Source: Paraburkholderia tropica (GTDB taxonomy: Bacteria > Pseudomonadota > Gammaproteobacteria > Burkholderiales > Burkholderiaceae). From it: DNA of 37,970 nucleotides. This document shows, one piece after another, positions 32,612 through 37,970 of the stretch. Where the stretch lies: NCBI RefSeq assembly GCF_900109265.1, contig NZ_FNZM01000036.1, positions 1-37,970 of the forward strand. Direction: 5' to 3'. A program made the translations under genes and the position numbers. Each line of letters opens with the position of its first letter. The first letter of the stretch is position 1. A model generated the notes under the pieces. That model was not told the DNA's origin. It was given only the letters and a program-made list of their open reading frames with translations, and made no database searches.

Positions 32612-33841
32612 ATGGATTCTCAGAAAAATCAAACCGTACTTACGCCGTTGCAGGCCTTCTCGCAGTATGGCGAAGAACTCTCTAACCGGCTTGAGAATGG
32701 CAGGATGGGGATGTTACCTGGCCTGGTGGGGACGATCTATTTCGAACGGGGTGCACTGCCGGATGGACGTCAGGCCATTCTTGAGTGTTTTGACCGGTTT
32801 GCTGACATGTTCGGCGAACATCTGAAAGGCGGAAAAGACTCAGATGATGGGCGATTCACAAAGCGCACCGCTGCGGGCGTAGAGAAAATCAGGCGTTCGA
32901 TTATAGAAACGCCGATGTACATGATAATCGGCGCTCTCCGTGCGAGCGCGACTGATTACGATACGGCCGCAGAATATAAAATCAGCGTGTTGACTGGGAC
33001 GGCAAACCCACAAGACCGGACAATGCCGTCCGGTTGCTTTGTGCCGGCCGGTCATGAGGCCGGTTTGTCGCTACTGAAATTCAACGTTCCAATGGAGCTC
33101 GCCACCAAACCATCGGGGCTTGAGCAATATGAGGCATTCCTGCGTTTTGTCTGCGAAAAGTTGAAAGTTCGTGGAGGCTATGGCGGGTACGCGCCTGTTT
33201 TTCCCTACAGTTACCATCGCTACATGCCGCAGGAATGGGCTCTCGCACAGCGTTTTAGTGGTTTGGATATGATAAGCACTGCGCATCTTAACCAGGCGCA
33301 TGAAGTTTATTCTTACGAGGGTGATTCTCGCGACAGCGTAACTGCTATCTACAGACAGCTTGTCCCTGGCGCAAAAGTCGACGCATGGGGTTTTATCAAG
33401 AGCGTGAACTGGTACACGATTCTTGGCCCAGTTTTCGTCGAACGCCTGGGCGGGGTGGCGCGGATCCGCGATTCTCTCGCCCGACCGGATATCCGCATTG
33501 AGGAGATCAACTCGAGCGTCGCAATCCGGGCAGGTGAATTCCCGAGGCTGGGCGCGCCGGAAGAGGGGCTGCCTGAACCCTATGTTTTCGTGAACAGTTT
33601 GCTGCGTGTATTGCGCGATCCGATGCCGGACTCGCTGCACACGTTCATCCCCGACCTGCCCAGCGCGGACAAAAGGAATACCGCTGCATGGGAGGCGCGG
33701 TTTGATCTACCTGGTGCGCCTCCGATCCCGGAGCCTCCGACGATCGTACCGCCCCAACTGCAGGTCGTTCAGGTGAACTCCAATACTAAGCGCGACACAA
33801 GAAAGGCGAATGGCAGGCGAATGCAGAGCGAAAGGAAATAA
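32612..33841 (+). CDS. DUF3396 (type VI immunity family) protein
   Basis: 409 residues from the ATG at 32612, with an AGGGGG ribosome binding site; an in-frame TTG directly before it is unlikely. DUF3396 features: GGYAPVFPYSYHRYMPQEWA in the middle, then SGLDMISTAHL, VDAWGFIKSVNWYTILGPVF, ERLGGVARIRDSLARPDIRI, and IRAGEFPRLGAPEEGLPEPY. Family members serve as immunity proteins beside type VI secretion effectors, mainly in Burkholderia and relatives. No type VI gene is in the window, so here it is an orphan or protects against effectors of neighbours. The C-terminus is proline-rich then basic (SNTKRDTRKANGRRM). Confidence 0.82.
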   Translation: MDSQKNQTVLTPLQAFSQYGEELSNRLENGRMGMLPGLVGTIYFERGALPDGRQAILECFDRFADMFGEHLKGGKDSDDGRFTKRTAAGVEKIRRSIIETPMYMIIGALRASATDYDTAAEYKISVLTGTANPQDRTMPSGCFVPAGHEAGLSLLKFNVPMELATKPSGLEQYEAFLRFVCEKLKVRGGYGGYAPVFPYSYHRYMPQEWALAQRFSGLDMISTAHLNQAHEVYSYEGDSRDSVTAIYRQLVPGAKVDAWGFIKSVNWYTILGPVFVERLGGVARIRDSLARPDIRIEEINSSVAIRAGEFPRLGAPEEGLPEPYVFVNSLLRVLRDPMPDSLHTFIPDLPSADKRNTAAWEARFDLPGAPPIPEPPTIVPPQLQVVQVNSNTKRDTRKANGRRMQSERK

Positions 33842-34142
33842 ATTTGGTTTGCAAGACGGGCGGTCGCAGTTCGATTGTTGACGGCAAACGACGCACGCGC
33901 GTCGCATCCTTGATGCAACCCAGGTTTGGCAGGTCGCAGTGATGGTTTCGAGGATGCACATCGGAGTGGGGCGGCATCTCGGTTCGCGACCCGAACGAGA
34001 CACTCAAGGCGTCCGATAACAGTCACTCGAGTTAAGCGGCGGGAGAAAAATGGTTCGACGCGCCGATCATTCAGTGTGTGGGTTCGCAAAAATATGAATT
34101 ACTATGTGGATCCCGACGCCCGTATAAGCACCGTTAGTCGTT
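33842..34142. other. gap with intergenic repeat-like sequence
   Basis: 301 bp with no supported gene. It contains ATTGTTGACGGCAAACGACG near 33876, loosely like the other repeat blocks. Several short overlapping frames are not protein-like. Confidence 0.4.
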
Positions 34143-34736
34143 ATGGTCTCGCGCAGATCTATTGTCGTCATTCTCCTCTCTTGCCTTTCTCCTTACGGAG
34201 TAGCTTCGACCGGACGCAAGAACTACCGGGCCTCCTGTCAGACCCTCCAAGAACTGGGGCTTACCGTTAAGGGAAAGCTGCCTCCGATGCCAGACCACCG
34301 CCCTCAGTACGATGACTCTGGGCCGCCGGGAGTTAGCTTTTTTCGCACTCAGGTTAAGGATGTAGATCTTTCCAGCCTTACAGTGCCAAGAAGCTTCTTT
34401 GGTCGCTCGGAGATAAGGAACGTGAGTTTCGAGAACAGCGATCTCTCTGAGTCCACCCTGTGCTGGAACAATTTTATTGAGGTTAACTTCAGTCGTTCGA
34501 CTCTGACGCAATCTGATTTGCGTGCCTCGATGTACGTGAGAGTATGTTTCGATAAAGCAGATCTAAGTGGTGCCGACCTTCGGCTTTCGTCGTTTAAGGC
34601 ATGCAGCTTCGTTGGAGCGAATATGACTAGCGCTGTGGCAAGCCGTGAACAGCAGGCCAGTCTTCCTCTGTCTGATGAACAGCGAGCCCAAATGTCTTGG
34701 AGGGCAGATGAAGGGGAAGAACCAGGTGGCGGCTAA
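34143..34736 (+). CDS. exported pentapeptide-repeat protein, putative immunity
   Basis: 197 residues. The N-terminus, SRRSIVVILLSCLSPYGVAS, is an export signal; LLSC could be a lipobox. Residues about 88-165 carry irregular pentapeptide repeats of the A(D/N)LxX type: SDLSESTLCWNNFIEVNFSR, STLTQSDLRAS, KADLSGADLRLSSF, CSFVGANMTS. These build a right-handed beta helix. The tail has LSDEQRAQMSWRADEGEEPG. Exported pentapeptide proteins of this kind are frequent next to polymorphic or type VI effectors, so an envelope immunity role fits the context; this is inference. Confidence 0.7.
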   Translation: MVSRRSIVVILLSCLSPYGVASTGRKNYRASCQTLQELGLTVKGKLPPMPDHRPQYDDSGPPGVSFFRTQVKDVDLSSLTVPRSFFGRSEIRNVSFENSDLSESTLCWNNFIEVNFSRSTLTQSDLRASMYVRVCFDKADLSGADLRLSSFKACSFVGANMTSAVASREQQASLPLSDEQRAQMSWRADEGEEPGGG

Positions 34737-34826
34737 CCATTTCGTCGGGAGGGATCGCCCACAAGCTGCACTTGCGGGCATGCTTGGACCGGGGCAGCCA
34801 TAGGGTGCCGTGCGATCTCGGTCGCA

Positions 34827-34866
34827 ATTGTCGACGATTCACATCACGGCATCGACCGTCCGTTCC
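34827..34866 (+). repeat. TGTCGAC intergenic repeat
   Basis: ATTGTCGACGATT at 34827-34839, then ATCGACCGTCC (34851-34861), following the order of motifs in the block at 32162. It lies between the pentapeptide gene and the next minus-strand gene. Confidence 0.5.
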
Positions 34867-34905
34867 TGGTCGCGATGGAGTGGATGACTTCGTCTTCAAA
34901 TATCG

Positions 34906-35463
34906 TCAAGCAGCTGGCTGCATTGTGCCATGTGCCAGGCGATTGAGCATTGCTGCGGCATCGGGATCGAGGTAATAAAGCACCATCGCCTGTCCGTTGT
35001 CTTTGAAATAAAATCGGCGCCCGTCTAGTTGCTGAATATCGCGCATAACATGAGAAACGGTTTGTGGATCCGCCCAGGTCCCCATTACCTTTGCGGGCAA
35101 ATTGCGCTCGACGTCCCCGATCCAATACTTCAACCAAGCTTTGGCACTTTGCAGATCAACAAAATCTCTAACATTGTTCAAACCGTCGGAAATTCCTGCA
35201 ACCTGGCACAATCGTCTTACGATCCGCGTGTAGTCGCCCGTTGAAGTAATGCACTTCGGGTCGAAGTTCCACACCCGCGAACAAAATGGACGGTTCCACG
35301 GTTCACGCTCCACCTCGATACCGAGCACAAAGAGAACTAAATCGAAGGGGCGCTTCTCATATTCTTCGCGCGAGAATGAATAGAGCATATCTTCGATCGT
35401 AATGCCGTTGTCAAAGTTGATGCCGCAATCCGAAAGCGTTGCAAGTTGCTGCTCAAGTGTCAT
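34906..35463 (-). CDS. putative immunity protein (185 aa)
   Basis: Starts MTLEQQLATLSDCGINFDNG after a GGAAAG ribosome-binding-like site. Typical segments are EEYEKRPFDLVLFVLGIEVE, the tryptophan-rich REPWNRPFCSRVWNFDPKCI, SAKAWLKYWIGDVERNLPAK and GRRFYFKDNGQAMVLYYLD. Soluble, acidic, complete. I believe related proteins occur beside Rhs and type VI effectors of Burkholderia, but I cannot name a family. Opposite strand to the DUF3396 and pentapeptide genes, flanked on both sides by TGTCGAC repeats, which fits an independently acquired module. Confidence 0.65.
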   Translation of the reverse strand: MTLEQQLATLSDCGINFDNGITIEDMLYSFSREEYEKRPFDLVLFVLGIEVEREPWNRPFCSRVWNFDPKCITSTGDYTRIVRRLCQVAGISDGLNNVRDFVDLQSAKAWLKYWIGDVERNLPAKVMGTWADPQTVSHVMRDIQQLDGRRFYFKDNGQAMVLYYLDPDAAAMLNRLAHGTMQPAA

Positions 35464-35495
35464 GACGGTACTTTCCTTTGCAAATCGAGGGCTCT

Positions 35496-35545
35496 ATTGT
35501 CGACAATCTACGCCATGATGTCGAACACCCGAAGTCGGCCGAACA
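35496..35545 (+). repeat. TGTCGAC intergenic repeat
   Basis: ATTGTCGACAAT, a perfect 12-bp palindrome at 35496-35507, then ATGTCGAACACCCGAAG and TCGGCCGAACA. Its motif order matches 32162-32210. Confidence 0.6.
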
Positions 35546-35639
35546 CGGCCCGACGCGGCAGGCCTTGGCCAACTCGAAGCTCCCTGCCGAGGAAATCCAA
35601 CGCAGTCGCGCAATACGGCCGAGTAACTGGCTCTGCCGG

Positions 35640-35888
35640 TCAGCGATCAGTCTTCCATTCCATCTTTTGCACGTTGACTCCAGGTTGACTGGCCAACGGC
35701 TCCCACTCGGGCAGGAATGTGAATCCTTGCCGACGATACATCATCACCGCATCGGCATTGTCTGGCGAGACGCTCAACACAATTCGTTGATGTCCGCGTT
35801 CAATTGCGCGTGCCTGGATTGCATTGACTAAGCGGCCCCCGATTCCCATGCCTCGTTCTGTTCCTTGATGGTTATCGAACGGGGCACG
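35640..35888 (-). pseudogene. GNAT acetyltransferase, 5'-truncated remnant
   Basis: The C-terminal half of a GNAT fold is readable: QGTERGMGIGGRLVNAIQAR, with the acetyl-CoA loop motif Q-x-x-G-x-G, then RGHQRIVLSVSPDNADAVMM and YRRQGFTFLPEWEPL. The frame continues upstream of the first ATG (35849) as APFDNHQGTERGMG and then loses similarity to the family. The N-terminal half is absent; the left end of an IS1182-type element lies 80 bp further on. Not expected to be functional. Confidence 0.75.
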
Positions 35889-35965
35889 CCGTTGATTCTG
35901 CCGAAAGCATGGCGTCCCAGCGTCATTGTCATCGATGTAACAGCGATCGCTGACTGACCGTTGAT

Positions 35966-37616
35966 GGCCGAGGGTGTGTCAAAACCCGCGCGATCGCCTA
36001 GACTGAATCAACCTGTTAGCGCGAGAGGCGGAGATGGGGCGATTCGTCGAAGGTACAAGCCGCAATCAGGCCACGTTGCTACCGGAGTGTCTCGAAGACT
36101 TTATCGCTGAAGACAATCCCGTGCGGATCGTCGACGCATTCGTAGACGAACTCGATCTGGCTTCCATGGGCTTCGAAGGCACCACGCCGGCGATCACGGG
36201 CCGACCGTCTTACCATCCCTCCGTTCTGCTCAAACTTTACATCTACGGCTATCTCAATCGCGTGCAGTCGAGCCGACGTCTGGAGCGCGAGTGCCAGCGT
36301 AATGTCGAACTGATGTGGCTGACCGGTCGCCTCGTGCCGGACTTCAAGACGATTGCCGAGTTCAGACGCAGCAATGGCGCCGGCATTCGCAATGTATGCC
36401 GCCGCTTCGTGGTGATATGCCGCGACCTGAAGCTGTTCACGCAAGCAGTCGTTGCCATCGACGGCAGCAAGTTCAAGGCGGTCAACAGTCGCGATAACAA
36501 CTTCACGCCCAACAAGATCGCAAAGCGTCAGGAGCAGATCGAGCAAAGCATCCAGCGCTATCTCGATGCGCTGGAAACTGCTGATCGCACGCAACCCGCA
36601 GAGGTCGAAGCGAAAACCGAACGGCTGCGGGAAAAGATCGAGACGCTGCGCGAGCAGATGCGCGATCTGGATCGGGCCGCGGAACTGTTGAATGATTTAC
36701 CGGAAAAACAGGTTTCGCTGACTGATCCCGACTCACGTTCGATGATGTCGCAAGCCAAGGGCACAGGCGTGGTGGGCTACAACGTTCAGGTGGCTGTTGA
36801 TACGAAGCACCACCTCATCGTGACCCACGAAGTGACGAACGTCGGTAGTGACCGCGCTCAGCTAAGCCCGATGGCCAAAGCCGCGCGCGAAGCGATGGGC
36901 AAGAAGAAGCTCAAGGCGCTGGCCGATCGCGGGTACTACAGCGCGACGGAGATCAAAGCATGCGATGACGCTGGTATTGCAGCGCTGGTGCCAAAAACAC
37001 AAACCTCCAGTGCAAAGGCAGATGGACGGTTCGATCGGGCCGACTTCATCTACATCGCGAAAGACGACCAATACCTATGTCCAGCGGGGCAACGGGCGAT
37101 TTACCGATTTACTTCCGTCGAGCGCGAAACTCCGATGGCCCTGCGTACCTACTGGAGCAGCGCTTGCCCGAAATGCCCGATAAAGAACCGGTGCACGCCC
37201 ACCGACTACCGGCGTATTCGACGATGGGAACACGAAGCGGTGCTTGAGGCGATGCAGTCCAGGCTGGATCGCCAGCTCGATGCCATGACGATGCGACGGC
37301 GCACGGTCGAGCACGTGTTCGGCACTCTCAAGCACTGGATGGGGACGACGCACTTCCAGACGCGTGGACTTGGCCATGTCGCCGCTGAAATGAGTTTGCA
37401 CGTGCTGGCATACAACCTCAAGCGAGTCATCAGGATCCTCGGATTCGCAAAGACGATGCGAGCGATGAAGCTGGCAGGCGCGTGAATGCGCGCGCCGACG
37501 CTGTTTGCCAGTAAAACACGATCACTTCATTTGCCTGCGTCACGTCCTAACGCAACTGTGCTCCCGCCGGGGAGGGATCGGTCGGCCGTTCTGCGCGTTT
37601 TTACACGGCCTCGGCC
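35966..37616 (+). mobile_element. IS1182-type insertion sequence, intact copy
   Basis: About 1.65 kb with one transposase gene. The left end reads GGCCGAGGGTGTGTCAAAAC (35966) and the right end, read inward, GGCCGAGGCCGTGTAAAAAC (37616), imperfect inverted repeats. No clear target duplication was found. Related to, but distinct from, the truncated copy at 6230. Confidence 0.82.
36034..37485 (+). CDS. IS1182-type (IS5/IS1182 DDE) transposase, full length
   Basis: 483 residues. N-terminal DUF772-type region with LPECLEDFIAEDNPVRIVDA and YHPSVLLKLYIYGYLNRVQS. DDE residues: D in VAIDGSKFKA, D in ALADRGYYSATE, and E in RRTVEHVFGTLKHWMG. A cysteine cluster CPKCPIKNRCTP lies between them. A coiled-coil stretch is present around KTERLREKIETLREQMRDL. 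Appears intact and possibly active. Confidence 0.93.
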   Translation: MGRFVEGTSRNQATLLPECLEDFIAEDNPVRIVDAFVDELDLASMGFEGTTPAITGRPSYHPSVLLKLYIYGYLNRVQSSRRLERECQRNVELMWLTGRLVPDFKTIAEFRRSNGAGIRNVCRRFVVICRDLKLFTQAVVAIDGSKFKAVNSRDNNFTPNKIAKRQEQIEQSIQRYLDALETADRTQPAEVEAKTERLREKIETLREQMRDLDRAAELLNDLPEKQVSLTDPDSRSMMSQAKGTGVVGYNVQVAVDTKHHLIVTHEVTNVGSDRAQLSPMAKAAREAMGKKKLKALADRGYYSATEIKACDDAGIAALVPKTQTSSAKADGRFDRADFIYIAKDDQYLCPAGQRAIYRFTSVERETPMALRTYWSSACPKCPIKNRCTPTDYRRIRRWEHEAVLEAMQSRLDRQLDAMTMRRRTVEHVFGTLKHWMGTTHFQTRGLGHVAAEMSLHVLAYNLKRVIRILGFAKTMRAMKLAGA

Positions 37617-37662
37617 GCCTATTGCCGTCTGCGGTCGGCAGATACGTGGGCGACGTTGCGAC
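37486..37662. other. IS right end and short intergenic sequence
   Basis: Holds the IS1182 right terminal repeat (to about 37616). Nothing else recognised. Confidence 0.5.
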
Positions 37663-37970
37663 TCAGGGGAATTGGTCGATTGAGTGGATCAGAACATAAT
37701 GCTGGTTCGATCCATTGGGGATTCGGTAAGCGCCGTGCGCAGCGAGAACAGAACATGACAATGCAGCAATTTCCCATGCCATCGTCTGATCGCATTGGAT
37801 TGTGGCTTGTTTGAACATCTCAAAGCCAGTTAGGTCATATAGCACCTGTATTTTTCTGGATACATCCCGAACGTCCATTGGAAGACCTTCATCCGACCAT
37901 GACCAACGATAGCGCTGTTTGTCGAGAGAGTGCGTTCCCAATGGCACTATGGACGCCTCTGCGGTTGGAG
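37663..37970 (-). CDS. DUF6882-like protein, partial at window edge
   Basis: The frame runs open off the right end, so the N-terminus lies outside the window. Visible: PLGTHSLDKQRYRWSWSDEG, FEMFKQATIQCDQTMAWEIA and LAAHGAYRIPNGSNQHYVLI. The L-G-T/S-W-x-W-W-like turn, the helix with WE(I/L)AAL, and GAYR are features I associate with DUF6882, a family found near polymorphic toxin loci. This suggests that the orphan immunity array extends beyond the window. A GTG at 37947 could start a shorter form, but the upstream codons look coding. Confidence 0.6.
   Translation of the reverse strand, partial: PTAEASIVPLGTHSLDKQRYRWSWSDEGLPMDVRDVSRKIQVLYDLTGFEMFKQATIQCDQTMAWEIAALSCSVLAAHGAYRIPNGSNQHYVLIHSIDQFP

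Overview
The window looks like an accessory region of a Burkholderia-type genome (Burkholderia, Paraburkholderia or Caballeronia). The clues are the high GC content, the style of the intergenic repeats, and a very large two-partner-secretion exoprotein whose toxin tip starts at a (D/E)LYN-type motif. This is judged from sequence character only; no search was run.

Left part (1-9 kb): an IS110-family element of the IS1111 group has inserted into mcrC, so the mcrB-mcrC type IV restriction operon is probably dead. Next come a SAM-dependent methyltransferase and a divergent MerR regulator that share a promoter with the 19-bp spacer typical of MerR control. After them is an IS1182-type element that carries extra DNA behind its left end and lost its 3' part at the insertion of an IS3-family element.

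Middle (9-16.2 kb): small accessory genes. These are a two-gene operon (two-TM membrane protein plus small soluble protein), a small conserved-looking protein with a strong ribosome binding site, a ParDE-type toxin-antitoxin pair with a perfect inverted-repeat operator, a divergent small gene under a textbook LexA box, a TIR-domain protein with an unrecognised C-terminal domain, two small hypothetical genes, and a LysR regulator divergent from a cupin protein.

Right part (16.2-38 kb): a contact-dependent inhibition (CDI) locus in the order cdiB-cdiA-cdiI. CdiB is the outer-membrane transporter. CdiA is a 3566-residue filament ending in a predicted HNH/Endo VII-like nuclease. CdiI is a SUKH-family immunity protein overlapping the cdiA end by 8 bp. 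Behind it is a decayed second copy of the segment that begins the CdiA toxin tip, then a row of probable orphan immunity genes: a 164-aa acidic protein, a small membrane protein, a 129-aa minus-strand protein, a DUF3396 protein, a pentapeptide-repeat protein, a 185-aa minus-strand protein and a partial DUF6882-like protein. Short intergenic repeats containing TGTCGAC separate these modules. A 74-bp sequence occurs twice as perfect direct repeats, once upstream of cdiB and once inside the orphan array, 15.9 kb apart. An intact IS1182-type element sits near the right edge next to a truncated GNAT gene.

The unifying picture is an island of competition and defence genes (McrBC, TIR, toxin-antitoxin, CDI) reshaped by insertion sequences and by recombination between repeats. 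The most interesting parts are the orphan immunity array with its repeats, the TIR protein, the two-TM operon, and the possible guide-RNA signal in the IS1111-type element.
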